Source of the DNA: Planctomycetota bacterium | GTDB taxonomy: Bacteria > Planctomycetota > GCA-002687715 > DRQF01 | Direction: 5' to 3' | Length of the DNA stretch: 64,000 nt | Assembly: GCA_020639295.1 (NCBI GenBank) | Contig: JACKGY010000011.1 | Coordinates: forward strand, 1 to 64,000 | Shown: in pieces, positions 51,890-61,001 of the stretch | Position numbering within the stretch: the stretch's first letter is position 1 | How the letters are laid out: the number at the start of each line of letters is the position of its first letter | Notes under the pieces: model-generated | What the model was told of the DNA's origin: nothing | What the model saw: the letters and a program-made list of their open reading frames with translations, nothing else | Database searches by the model: none | Position numbers and translations under genes: made by a program

Positions 51890-54800
51890 TCAGTTGATGC
51901 TGAAGTGGCCCATCGGGTCCAGCAGGGCACGCCGATCCTGGAGATAGGCCAGGGTGTCGACGTCGGCCTGATCGACCTCGTTGATCACCGCGAAGGCCAC
52001 GACGACGTTGCGGGCCGAAGCCGGAGCCGAGGACAGGTAGCGTTCGATGTTCTTGCGCGCCTCGGCCCGTTCGCCGAGCCGATAGGCCGCGCGCGCGAGC
52101 GCCACGTGGACGTCGGCATCCTCGATCGGGAAGCGGTAGACCGCCTCCTTCAGGAGTTCGAGGCCCTCGCGCTGGCGCTTCGGATCACCGCTCAGGTACT
52201 CGCCCATGATCTGGCAGTAGAGGAAGTCCCGCTGTTCGCGCGACTGCAGGCCATCGAGGATGGCCGCGGCCCGGTCGAGAACGCCCGCCTTGAACAGGGC
52301 CCGTGCCTGGGCCCGCATCACCCGGTCGTCCCGGTTCTTGCACAGGAAAACCAGCTTGGCCGCGTCCTCGGCGCGATCGACCGCCAGGAGCTTGGCCGCC
52401 AGGTCGAGAAGGAAGCCGTCGCGGCTCGCGTTGCGTTCGAGCAGGTAACGGATCAGGCGTTCGAGATCACCCCAGCGCTCGGCCTTCAGGTAGGCCTCGG
52501 CATAGATCGAGACGGCGGCCTCGTCGCTCATGTCCGATTCGTTGAGGATCTTGGCGACGATCCTGATCCCGTCGTTGTAGCTCTCGGGGTCGGTCATCAG
52601 GGCCCGGGCGCGGAGCAGGCGCACCTGGCGACCGTACTCGGGCAGGGTCGATTCGATCTCGTTGGCGATCGCCTTGGCCAGGTCGATCGACTGCTCGAAG
52701 CTCATCAGCAGCATGAAGCGAGGCAGGCGATCCACGATGAAGGCCTGCTTCTCCGGCACGCCGGCCACGCCGGTGACCAGCTCGCCGATCGACTGCCGCT
52801 CCGCCCAGCTCGGGTGCTCGAGGCGATCGAGCCAGTCGATCGCCACGGTGGTCTTGTTCTGGCGCAGATAGAGGATGAAACGCGCCATCGCGACCGTGTC
52901 CTGGCCGAGGATCTCCTGCTGGCGGCCGAGGAAGCGCTGGCAGGCGTCGCCATCGCCGCCGATCGCGAGGGCGACGGCCAGGGCGTGACCGATGCTGCCG
53001 TCGGCGCGCAGCGCGAAGGCCTTCTCGAACTCGGCGATGGCCTCCCCGGGCCGGCCCTTGCCGACCAGGAGCAGACCCTTGTCGAGGTAGCCGTCCGGCT
53101 GATCGGGAGCGACGGCGATGCCGGCATCGACGGCGACGGTGGCATTCGCCGCGCCGGCCTCGAGCACGAAGCGTGCCGCCCGCAGCGCCATGCCCGCCGG
53201 GCACTCCTGGCGCGAGAGAGCGGTGGTGGCGGCCTTCTGCAGGGCCTCGAGCTGGCCGTGGCGGCCGTGTAGCTCGATGAGGTCGGTCCAGAGACCGGAA
53301 CGCTCGTGGGGCAGGGAGTTCTCGATCGCGGTCTCGAGGATCGAGACCGCCTCGACGTAGTCGCCCTCGGCGTCGGTCAGGGCCGCCTTCAGTCGGATGC
53401 GCGTCTTGCCGCCCGTGTCCGGCAGCTTGCGGAATTCGCGCAGGAAGCCGGCGGCGAGATCCAGGCGTCCGGCCGCGATCGCGGTCCGGGTACCGATCTC
53501 GAGCAGTCGTTCGGTCGTGGCACCTTCGGCGACGGCACCCTCGATGATGCTCAGCGTCTCCGCGGTCGCGCCCTTGGCGCTGGTGAACTCGGCCGCCCAG
53601 GTGTGCGACATGCCCCTCCGGCCCTGGCGTCGCAGCCGGGACAGCATGCGGAGGAAGGGTTCGTCGGCGCCGCTCGCGCGGTAGGCGGAAGCGAGGATCT
53701 CGACCGCCGCCGGGTCGATCTCGGCATCGCCGGCGACGCGCGGTTCGAGCAGTTCGATGACCAGGTCGTTGCGGCCGATCTCGGCCAGGCGCCGGGAGAT
53801 GTCCAGGACCCGCGAGGTGCCGTAGCGCTCCGACTTGACCACGCTCTCGATGCGCTGCCGGGCATCGTCCTCGCCGCCCGCGGCCAGGGTCAGGAGTGCA
53901 TGTTCGATCCGGCGCTCGGGCGACTGGAGTTCCTCCGCCGAGACCACCGCCAGCAGGCGCAGGGCCTCGGTGCGGAGCCCTTCGGCGAGGAGCAGGCGCG
54001 CCAGCTCGGTCACGAACTCGTAGCTGCGCACGTTCTGTTCGACCAGATGGGCGCCGGCGGCGATCGCCTCCTTGCGTTCACCGCGGGCCTCCAGGGCATG
54101 GAACCGGACCAGCGCCAGCTCGACGTCCTCGGGCTCGAGGAGTTCGGCCTTTTCGATCGCCCGCCAGGCGCCGCCCATGTTGTCGAGGGCCAGCTCGTTG
54201 CGGGCCACCGCGACGTGCGCCTCGACCGACCAGGGCCGGTCCTTCTGCGCGCCGATCAGACAGGCGACCGCGCGTTCGTGCCGGCCGAGGCGCTCGTAGG
54301 CCCTGCCGGCGCTCATCATGACCTCGTAGTGGGCGTTGTCGTCGAGAGGGCAACGGCTCACCAGATCGTCGGCGACGCGGTGCGCTTGCTCGACCGCGCC
54401 GGCATCGAGCAGGAGATCGAGGTAGCGGCGCCCGAAATCGAAGTTGGCGGGGTCGTCGGTCCACAGCACCTGGGCGGTGTGCAGGTCGCGAGGCAGGAGG
54501 TCGTGGCGCTCGATGAAGGCGTCCATGTAGGCGCGGAGCTGCCGGTTGGCCTCGCTGCCGGGACGGCTGAAGTTGCCGCCCAGGGCGCGGGTCAGCTCGG
54601 CCCGCGCGTCGTCGATCCAGCCCATGCCTTCCATGGCCTGGACCTTGAGCAGGAAGGCCTGCCAGTCGGAGGCTCGGCCCTCGAGTCGTTGCTCGAGCAG
54701 GGCCGTGGCCCGGTCGAAGCGCTGCAGCTTGAGCAGGCACTGGATGTAGAGCTCGGCGGCCTCGCTCGTGACCGAGCTGCCACGGGCCACCTCGAGGTGG

Positions 54801-55951
54801 GGAAGCGCGGCGTCGTAGTCGCCCTGCTGGAAGAGGTGGCGCCCGACGATCAGGTTGGGCGGCGCGAACTTCTGGGAGACCTTCAGCCAGCCGCGGGCGA
54901 TCTCCAGGGCCTTGTCCTCGTTGCCGAGACCGACATAGGCCTCGGCCATCACCCACTCGACGTCACGCGGTCGGTGACCGTCGACCTCGGGCAGCTCCAT
55001 GGCGACCTCGATGGCGCCATCGAAGTCACCGGCGTCGAGGCGGGAGCGGGCGAGGCGGCTGCGCGCGACGTTGCGGAGACCACCGGCGCGGGTCTGGCGG
55101 AGGAGGTCGCGGGCGAGTCGATCGACGTCGAGTCGGGCCAGGGCGGCCCAGTTGGCCTCGGCCTCGGCCATCCGATCGCGCACCACCATGATCTCGGACA
55201 GTTCCCAGCGGCTGTTCGGGACCGGGTCCTGGTCCGGACGCGCGCTCAGCTCGATGGCGCGGCCGAATTCGGCGACCGCGGCGAGCAGGTGCCGATGGCC
55301 CCGGTCGATCACGGTGCTGAGCTGGGCGCCCTCCTGGAACTCGTAGCGCTCGGCCAGGACTTCGAGCACGTTGTCGAGGCTCTGGGCGTAGATCTTGCTG
55401 TCGGCATGGACGAGACGGGTCAGCATGCCGCGAGCCTGTTCGCCGCGACGATCACCCTTGGCCTCGCCGATCCGCTTTACCGCCTGTTCGATCGCATCCT
55501 GGGCGCGTTCCTCGTGATAGAGCCCCATCGCTTCGTGGCCGAGGGCGGTCCCGGATACCCAGGCCGGCGGATTCTCCACCTCGGTCCTCGCCTCGGCGAT
55601 GCGATTGGTATCGAGGTAGGCCTGGATCTGGGCCCGCCAGGCCAGGTCGCGGTAGCGCGGCGAACCTCCGAGGGTGGCGAGGTCGCGGAGGCCCTGCTCG
55701 ACGTTGCGTAGCTCGATCTGGCAGATGCCACGGTAGTAGAGGGCCTGCTCGTCGCCGGGGCTCTCGCGCAGGATCCGGTCGAGGCCGCGCACGGCGGCCT
55801 CGACGTCACCGCGCTTCAGGGCGTCTTCGACGTCGACGTTGCCGCCACCCATCTTCCGGGCCACGGCGAAGGCGCCGAGACCGATCACCACCAGGACCGC
55901 GATGATCATCACGAGGCGAGTCGAACCCTCGTCCCTGCGAAGCCGTGTCAT
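51890..55951 (-). CDS. Very large membrane-anchored TPR-repeat protein
   Basis: The product has 1353 residues. ATG 55951 is chosen since GAGGCTCGAGAG precedes it and a signal anchor follows at about residues 12-33 (RLVMIIAVLVVIGLGAFAVA); the frame extends 80 codons further upstream through a terminator, so that part is untranslated leader. The rest is almost wholly TPR-like helical hairpins (for example EQALYYRGICQIELRNVEQG). No catalytic domain is seen. It should sit in the periplasm on one membrane helix. By size and context it recalls the PrsT TPR lipoprotein of exosortase loci, but it has no lipobox. Confidence 0.8.
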   Translation of the reverse strand: MTRLRRDEGSTRLVMIIAVLVVIGLGAFAVARKMGGGNVDVEDALKRGDVEAAVRGLDRILRESPGDEQALYYRGICQIELRNVEQGLRDLATLGGSPRYRDLAWRAQIQAYLDTNRIAEARTEVENPPAWVSGTALGHEAMGLYHEERAQDAIEQAVKRIGEAKGDRRGEQARGMLTRLVHADSKIYAQSLDNVLEVLAERYEFQEGAQLSTVIDRGHRHLLAAVAEFGRAIELSARPDQDPVPNSRWELSEIMVVRDRMAEAEANWAALARLDVDRLARDLLRQTRAGGLRNVARSRLARSRLDAGDFDGAIEVAMELPEVDGHRPRDVEWVMAEAYVGLGNEDKALEIARGWLKVSQKFAPPNLIVGRHLFQQGDYDAALPHLEVARGSSVTSEAAELYIQCLLKLQRFDRATALLEQRLEGRASDWQAFLLKVQAMEGMGWIDDARAELTRALGGNFSRPGSEANRQLRAYMDAFIERHDLLPRDLHTAQVLWTDDPANFDFGRRYLDLLLDAGAVEQAHRVADDLVSRCPLDDNAHYEVMMSAGRAYERLGRHERAVACLIGAQKDRPWSVEAHVAVARNELALDNMGGAWRAIEKAELLEPEDVELALVRFHALEARGERKEAIAAGAHLVEQNVRSYEFVTELARLLLAEGLRTEALRLLAVVSAEELQSPERRIEHALLTLAAGGEDDARQRIESVVKSERYGTSRVLDISRRLAEIGRNDLVIELLEPRVAGDAEIDPAAVEILASAYRASGADEPFLRMLSRLRRQGRRGMSHTWAAEFTSAKGATAETLSIIEGAVAEGATTERLLEIGTRTAIAAGRLDLAAGFLREFRKLPDTGGKTRIRLKAALTDAEGDYVEAVSILETAIENSLPHERSGLWTDLIELHGRHGQLEALQKAATTALSRQECPAGMALRAARFVLEAGAANATVAVDAGIAVAPDQPDGYLDKGLLLVGKGRPGEAIAEFEKAFALRADGSIGHALAVALAIGGDGDACQRFLGRQQEILGQDTVAMARFILYLRQNKTTVAIDWLDRLEHPSWAERQSIGELVTGVAGVPEKQAFIVDRLPRFMLLMSFEQSIDLAKAIANEIESTLPEYGRQVRLLRARALMTDPESYNDGIRIVAKILNESDMSDEAAVSIYAEAYLKAERWGDLERLIRYLLERNASRDGFLLDLAAKLLAVDRAEDAAKLVFLCKNRDDRVMRAQARALFKAGVLDRAAAILDGLQSREQRDFLYCQIMGEYLSGDPKRQREGLELLKEAVYRFPIEDADVHVALARAAYRLGERAEARKNIERYLSSAPASARNVVVAFAVINEVDQADVDTLAYLQDRRALLDPMGHFSIN

Positions 55952-56075
55952 GCTCTCGAGCCTCAAGCCTTCGGTGTCCAGAAGCGTACTTGGCCGCATA
56001 AAGGGCCACAGTGTCTTTATCGCGTTTTCCGCCCCCCCAACCCAACCCCGCTCGGGGACCAGACTAAGGAAATTG

Positions 56076-56103
56076 AAAAAAAACCCGCCGGGGAGCGGCG
56101 GGG
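56076..56103 (-). terminator. Intrinsic terminator inside the leader of the TPR gene
   Basis: On the minus strand CCCGCCG and CGGCGGG form a 7-bp stem with a 5-base loop, followed by eight T's. It lies about 125 bases before the TPR start codon and faces its transcription. Either it attenuates that gene, or it stops antisense transcription coming from the regulator operon at 58254. Confidence 0.75.
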
Positions 56104-56155
56104 AATCAAGTTCGTCCGGGTAAGGGTCGATAAATACCCAGGGGAGGACAGGCCT

Positions 56156-56188
56156 GGTCACGAATCGACCCCGGCGCGATTCGTCACC
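56156..56188. promoter_or_regulatory. Operator-like 12-bp inverted repeat in a divergent promoter region
   Basis: GGTCACGAATCG (56156-56167) and CGATTCGTCACC (56177-56188) are inverted copies with one mismatch and a 9-base spacer. It lies between the divergent TPR and hemerythrin-like genes, where a dimeric regulator would be expected to bind. Confidence 0.5.
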
Positions 56189-56201
56189 CAATGGTCATTG
56201 G
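56188..56201. promoter_or_regulatory. Perfect palindrome CCAATG-GT-CATTGG
   Basis: A 14-base perfect inverted repeat directly adjoins the larger one at 56156. It may be a second half of the same control region. Confidence 0.4.
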
Positions 56202-56265
56202 ATTCACACACTCGGGATCGATCATCCTGGTGATGGAATCAGTGGCCCACGGAGGTTGGCAGCCG

Positions 56266-56835
56266 ATGTCCACGACCCAGCGTGACGAATCCGTCGCTCA
56301 AAGCAGGCGTAGCCGGACGATTCGCGTCCTCGAACTCGAACACGACCTGATCCGTCGCTACGCCAGACTTCTACGTACCGTCTTCGATGGTCGCCGCGAG
56401 AAAGAGATCGCCCCCTCGATCCGTCAGCTGACCCTCGAGTTCGGCGAACGCTTCCTCGAGGGACGTCACAACGTCCGCGAGGAGCGCATCTTCCACACCT
56501 GCTTCCACGACGACGATCCGGCCATGGACGCCCGGATGTGTCGGCACGAGGACGAATGCGACGACATGCGCAATCGACTCGAAGGCATGAGAAGGGCGCT
56601 CGAAAGCGACGATCCGGGCGCCATCACCTCGTTCTCCTGGAACGCCCAGAGCCTGGCCAGCAAGATCCTCCTGCACCTCAACCGGGAGGAGGTCGAGATC
56701 ATGCCGTTGCTCGAAGGGCGCCTCGATCCGGCCACGGATGCCCGGCTCCGGCTCCTCCTCGGGCTGGACCTGGCGGAGAACATGGCCGAATACGCCCAGG
56801 CGGAGAACGTCCTCCTGATCCTGTCCTCGATCTGA
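56266..56835 (+). CDS. Hemerythrin-like (HHE-type) domain protein
   Basis: The product has 189 residues from ATG 56266, with GGAGG ten bases before it. The four-helix bundle carries candidate iron ligands at the usual places: H26 (LELEHDLIRRY), H68, E72/E73 and H77 (RHNVREERIFH), and H137 with E141 (LHLNREEVEIMPLL). H94 is a further candidate. Such proteins bind O2, NO or act as redox sensors. The N-terminal 15 residues are polar and basic. It is divergent from the TPR gene with a palindromic control region between. Confidence 0.75.
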   Translation: MSTTQRDESVAQSRRSRTIRVLELEHDLIRRYARLLRTVFDGRREKEIAPSIRQLTLEFGERFLEGRHNVREERIFHTCFHDDDPAMDARMCRHEDECDDMRNRLEGMRRALESDDPGAITSFSWNAQSLASKILLHLNREEVEIMPLLEGRLDPATDARLRLLLGLDLAENMAEYAQAENVLLILSSI

Positions 56836-56862
56836 ACCGCGCCCGGTCAGGGCCGGCCCGGC

Positions 56863-58254
56863 TCAGGCACCGTGCTGGTCGAGGTCGGCATCGAAGAGGT
56901 CGTACTTCCTCATCTTGTTGAACAGGGTGGTCCGGTTGACCTGCAGCATCTCCGCGGTCTTCTGGCGGTTGCCCCCGTTCATCTTCAGGACCTGGAGGAT
57001 GTAGTCACGCTCCGGTGCCTCCATCGCCTCCTTGAGGGGTCGGATGCCCAGCTCCGCCGCCGCCAGCTTCGGGTCGCCGCCGTAGCGGCCGGGCAGGTCG
57101 TCGAGCTGGATGACCTCGCCCTTGGCCATCACCACGGCGTGCTCGACCACGTTCTCCAGCTCGCGGACGTTGCCCGGCCAGTCGAAGTCCATGAAGAAGC
57201 GCAAGGCCGCCGGTGCCAGACCACGGACTTCCTTGCCGTAGTCGCGGGCATAGCGGCGCAGGAAGAGCTCGGCCAGGGCGGGGATGTCGTCGCGCCGCTC
57301 GCGCAGGGGTGGGAGTTCGATCGCGACCACGTTGATCCGGTAGAACAGGTCCTCCCGGAATCGCCCCTCGCGGACGGCCCGCTCCAGGTCGGCATTGGTC
57401 GCCAAGACGAGGCGGACGTCGCATTCGATGGACCGCGTGCCGCCGAGATGTTCGAAGACCCGGTCCTGGAGGATGCGCAGGAGCTTCACCTGTAGAGCCG
57501 GCGTGGCGTTGGCGATCTCGTCCAGGAAGATCGTGCCGGAGTCCGCCAGCTCGAACTTGCCGGGCTTGGATCGCACGGCACCGGTGAAGGCGCCGGCCTC
57601 GTAGCCGAAGAGCTCGCTCTCGAGGAGGGGATCGGGGAGGCTGCCGCAGCTCACCTCGACGAAGGGACGGTCCCGGCGTTCCGAGAGGGCGTGGATGGCT
57701 CGGGCGAGGATGGTCTTGCCGGTGCCGCTCTCGCCACGGATGAGCACCGTCGCGCGGGTCGAGGCCACGGCGTCCACGCTGGCCAGGACGCGCTGCATGC
57801 TGGGGTGTCCGGCGACGATGCCGGTGCGTCGGTCGACCTGATCGAGGCGACGGCGGAGGTCGTCGTTCTCGCGGCGGAGCGCGCCCTCCTCGAGGGCTCG
57901 TCCGACCCGCTGGCGCAGGAGCTGGTCGTCGATCGGCTTGGTGACGTAGTCGAGGGCGCCGTTCTTCATCGCGGTCACCGCGCTCTCGATCGAACCGTAG
58001 GCGGTCATGACGATCACGCGCAGCTCCGGATGGCGCGTCTTGAGCGCATGCAGGAGCTCGAGGCCGTTCATGCCGGGCAGGCGCAGATCGCAGAGCACCA
58101 GTTCCGGCGGCTCGCGTTCCAGCTCGCGCAGGGCCGAGCGGGCGTCCTGGGCGGTCGTGACCAGGTGGCCGGCGGTGACCAGGCTGGCGGCGAGCGCGTC
58201 GCGGACGAGCGGGTCGTCGTCGACCACGAGGATCCTGCCAGGTCCCTGGTTCAC
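56863..58254 (-). CDS. NtrC-family sigma-54-dependent response regulator
   Basis: The product has 463 residues from GTG 58254, which overlaps the kinase stop. The receiver domain (1-120) has D12-D14 and phosphoacceptor D56 (LVLCDLRLP). The AAA+ domain has Walker A GESGTGKT, the sigma-54 contact loop GAFTGA and Walker B TIFLDEIAN. The C-terminal Fis-type HTH is GGNRQKTAEMLQVNRTTLFN. It would activate sigma-54 promoters when phosphorylated by the adjacent kinase. In exosortase systems PrsR is of this type; whether this is the orthologue is not decidable here. Confidence 0.93.
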   Translation of the reverse strand: MNQGPGRILVVDDDPLVRDALAASLVTAGHLVTTAQDARSALRELEREPPELVLCDLRLPGMNGLELLHALKTRHPELRVIVMTAYGSIESAVTAMKNGALDYVTKPIDDQLLRQRVGRALEEGALRRENDDLRRRLDQVDRRTGIVAGHPSMQRVLASVDAVASTRATVLIRGESGTGKTILARAIHALSERRDRPFVEVSCGSLPDPLLESELFGYEAGAFTGAVRSKPGKFELADSGTIFLDEIANATPALQVKLLRILQDRVFEHLGGTRSIECDVRLVLATNADLERAVREGRFREDLFYRINVVAIELPPLRERRDDIPALAELFLRRYARDYGKEVRGLAPAALRFFMDFDWPGNVRELENVVEHAVVMAKGEVIQLDDLPGRYGGDPKLAAAELGIRPLKEAMEAPERDYILQVLKMNGGNRQKTAEMLQVNRTTLFNKMRKYDLFDADLDQHGA

Positions 58255-59372
58255 GGCAGATCCTCCTCCGCCTGCTCGGGCGGTCCCTCGAACAGGGGCA
58301 GCCGGATGGTGAAGGTCGCACCCTGGCCGAGCCCGGGCGACTGGGCCTCGAGGCGACCGCCGAGCTGTTCCACCGCGACCCGCGCGCTGTGCAGGCCGAG
58401 ACCGAGCCCGCCGCCCTCACCGCGCTTGAACCAGGGGCGGAAGAGTTCCTCCTTGAACAGCTCGCCGAAGCCCTCGCCGTCGTCGCCCACCGCGAGTTCG
58501 AGGCCGTCGGCGAGGCGGCGCGCCTCGATCCGGATGTGGCCCCGACCGTGGCAGGCCTCCTGGGCGTTCTTCAGCAGGTTGGTCAGGACCGGGCCGAGGG
58601 CCTGAGGCAGGACGAGGGGCTCCTCGGGTACCGCCACGCTGAGTTCGATCGGCGACTCCACCAGACCACAGGTGACCGTGGCCTCGCGCAGGAGCTCGCG
58701 CAGCTCGATCAGGCTGAGTTCGTGCGCCGCCTGGCGGCCGTCGCGATGGAGCTCCTCGAGGGTGCGGGCCATGCGCTTGAGGCCGACCTCGGCGTTGCCG
58801 AGATAGCGGGCCGCGGTCTCGTCGGTCTCCTGGTCGAGGGCGAGGCGGACGAAGCGCATGACCGCGTCGAGGGGGTTGTTCAGCTCGTGCAGGACCTGGG
58901 CGAGGCGCCGTCCGAGCCGGGCCTCGACCGCCAGGTCGCGCATCTGCTTCCGCTGCCGGCGGAAGGCGCGCTCCCAGGCCGCCTTGCGGGCGAGGGCCAC
59001 GACCAGCCGGTAGAAGCTGCGCAGATCCACCGGCCAGGGGCACCAGTGCGAGCGCATGAAGGACGGGATGCTGCGGCGGTTCTCGGGGCGGCCGACCGCG
59101 AGGTAGTCGACCATGCCCTCGTGGCGGAGGAGTTCGAGGATCTCGGCGTCGGGCACGCTCTCGCGACAGTCGACCACCACCAGATCCACCGAGGCCGAGA
59201 GCAGCAGCGAATCGAGTTCACCGGCCCGCTCGCAGCGCTTGACCACGAAGCGGCCTGGAAACTCCGCCAGCAGGTCGGGCTCGCTCGCGGGACGGAGGAG
59301 GGCGACCCGGGGTACCGCGCGCTTGCGCGACTCGTTGGTCTCGGACGGCTCGGGGCCGGCGGACTCGGTCAT
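58251..59372 (-). CDS. Soluble sensor histidine kinase with a receiver-like N-terminus
   Basis: The product has 373 residues from ATG 59372, chosen over longer in-frame starts with no family likeness. Residues 20-115 resemble a degenerate receiver domain (VDLVVVDCRES with D68). The H-box is LHELNNPLDAV (H162), the N-box is TNLLKNAQEA, and the G-boxes are DDGEGFG and GLGLGLHSA. No membrane helix is present, so it senses a cytoplasmic signal. It is translationally coupled to the NtrC-type regulator. Confidence 0.88.
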   Translation of the reverse strand: MTESAGPEPSETNESRKRAVPRVALLRPASEPDLLAEFPGRFVVKRCERAGELDSLLLSASVDLVVVDCRESVPDAEILELLRHEGMVDYLAVGRPENRRSIPSFMRSHWCPWPVDLRSFYRLVVALARKAAWERAFRRQRKQMRDLAVEARLGRRLAQVLHELNNPLDAVMRFVRLALDQETDETAARYLGNAEVGLKRMARTLEELHRDGRQAAHELSLIELRELLREATVTCGLVESPIELSVAVPEEPLVLPQALGPVLTNLLKNAQEACHGRGHIRIEARRLADGLELAVGDDGEGFGELFKEELFRPWFKRGEGGGLGLGLHSARVAVEQLGGRLEAQSPGLGQGATFTIRLPLFEGPPEQAEEDLP

Positions 59373-59505
59373 GGCGGGACCTCGTTGCGTCGAGAGAATT
59401 AGACAGCAGGCGTCGAGAAAAGTCGACGCTTCAGGTCGTGAATTCTCGCGAGGCTTGGCCGATCGGGGCCGGATCGGTGATTGTTCGGGCGGCGAGTCGG
59501 TCGGC

Positions 59506-60165
59506 TCAGCCTTCGAAGTCCGGACGCCAGGGCATGGTGAGACCGGCCGCGAAGACGGCCCGTCCCGCCTCCCAGCGGACCGCGCCGCCCGCGATCCACT
59601 CGATCGCCGTGGGCAAGGCGATCTTCTCCAGGCCGAAGACCCGGGCCGCGAGCACGTCGGCATCGTCGTTCGGTTCGACCGGGCAGGCGAGCTGCAGCAC
59701 CACCGGCCCCTGGTCGTACTCGTTGTCGACGAAATGCACCGTGCAGCCCGAGACCCGCATGCCGCTGGTCAGCACCGCCTCGTGGACGTGGTGGCCGTAG
59801 AAGCCCTTGCCGCCGAAGAGCGGCAGGAGGCTGGGATGGATGTTGATCGCCCGACCGGCGAGATCCTCGGGGAGCCGGTAGTACGAGAGGTAGCCCGCCA
59901 TGACCACGAGCTCGGCGCCGAAGGCCCGGATGGCCGCGCTGTTGGCGGTGCTGAAGGCCTCGTCGTCGACGTGGTCGCGCCGGCGGATCACCTCGGTCGG
60001 GATGCCGGCGTCGCGGGCGTAGGCGAGACCCCCGGCGTCGCGGCGGCTGGCGATGACGCCGACGATGCGCACCGGCGAGCCCTCGGCGGAGAAGCGCTCG
60101 ATCAGGTTGAGCAGGCTGCGGCCGCCCCCCGAGATCAGCACCGCGATCGGCAGCGGCCGGCTCAT
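59506..60165 (-). CDS. purN: Phosphoribosylglycinamide formyltransferase
   Basis: The product has 219 residues; ATG 60165 overlaps the PNP stop. IAVLISGGGRSLLNLIE binds phosphate, NIHPSLLPLFGGKGFYG holds the catalytic Asn and His, and SGCTVHFVDNEYDQGPV carries the catalytic Asp. It transfers formyl from 10-formyl-THF to GAR in purine synthesis. Pairing with a purine nucleoside phosphorylase suggests a purine-metabolism operon. Confidence 0.93.
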   Translation of the reverse strand: MSRPLPIAVLISGGGRSLLNLIERFSAEGSPVRIVGVIASRRDAGGLAYARDAGIPTEVIRRRDHVDDEAFSTANSAAIRAFGAELVVMAGYLSYYRLPEDLAGRAINIHPSLLPLFGGKGFYGHHVHEAVLTSGMRVSGCTVHFVDNEYDQGPVVLQLACPVEPNDDADVLAARVFGLEKIALPTAIEWIAGGAVRWEAGRAVFAAGLTMPWRPDFEG

Positions 60166-60983
60166 CGCGGCAGACGCTCGAGCAGACCCTTCACGATCTC
60201 GTTCAGCTTCGGTTCGGCCCGCGCCGCGGTGGCGATGATCTCGTCGAGCCCGGTCGGACGCAGCGCATCGGGCAGGCAGGCATCGGTGATGATCGAGAAG
60301 GCGCAGACCCGCATCGACTCGTGGCGGGCGACGATCACCTCCGGCACGGTGCTCATCCCGACCAGGTCCGCGCCCACCGCCCGCAGGAACCGGTACTCCG
60401 CGCGGGTCTCGAGGCAGGGGCCGGTCACGGCCACGTAGACCGCGCGATGGAGCTTGATGCCGTGAAGGAGGGCCACGTCCTCGGCATGGGCCATCAGCTC
60501 ACGGTCGTAGGGCGCGCTCATGTCGGGGAAACGGGGGCCGAGCTCGGGGTCGTTGCGGCCGCGCAGCGGGTTGTCGCCGAGCAGGTTGATGTGGTCCTCG
60601 AGGACGCAGACGTCGCCCACGTCGAAGCGCGGATTCATGCCGCCGGCCGCGTTGGAGACGATCAGCGTTCCGGCGCCGAGGGCGTGCATGACGCGCACCG
60701 GAAAGGTGATCGCCTGCATGTCGTGGCCCTCGTAGAAGTGGAAGCGGCCCTTCATCGCGACGATGGGGCGGCCACCCAGGCGGCCGAAGACGAGTTCGCC
60801 GGCGTGGCTCTCCACCGTGGCCTCGGCGAAGTGCGGGATCTCCCGGTAGGGGATCGATCGGGCCTCCGCGACTTCGCGGCCCAGGCTCGACAGGCCGGTC
60901 CCGAAGATGATGGCGGCCTCGGGGCTGAAGTCGCCGATCCGTGACCGGATGGCGGCGACCGCTTCGGCGATGCGCTCTCTCAT
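60162..60983 (-). CDS. Purine nucleoside phosphorylase I
   Basis: The product has 273 residues with GGAG before ATG 60983. FGTGLSSLG, the phosphate-binding HAGELVFGRLGGRPIVAMKG and RFHFYEGH, VSNAAGGMNP and GPCLETRAEYRFLRAVGADL mark the trimeric class. The purine-binding region MSTVPEVIVARHE and Asn/Asp choice (ITDACLP) look like guanine-specific enzymes with an Asp variation. It cleaves purine nucleosides by phosphorolysis. Confidence 0.92.
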   Translation of the reverse strand: MRERIAEAVAAIRSRIGDFSPEAAIIFGTGLSSLGREVAEARSIPYREIPHFAEATVESHAGELVFGRLGGRPIVAMKGRFHFYEGHDMQAITFPVRVMHALGAGTLIVSNAAGGMNPRFDVGDVCVLEDHINLLGDNPLRGRNDPELGPRFPDMSAPYDRELMAHAEDVALLHGIKLHRAVYVAVTGPCLETRAEYRFLRAVGADLVGMSTVPEVIVARHESMRVCAFSIITDACLPDALRPTGLDEIIATAARAEPKLNEIVKGLLERLPR

Positions 60984-61001
60984 GGCTGACTCCGCAGGCG
61001 A

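Noticed and set aside
55952..56190. Known riboswitch in the TPR leader (cyclic di-GMP type considered)
   Set aside because: The conserved GEMM core sequences are absent; only a terminator hairpin is supported.
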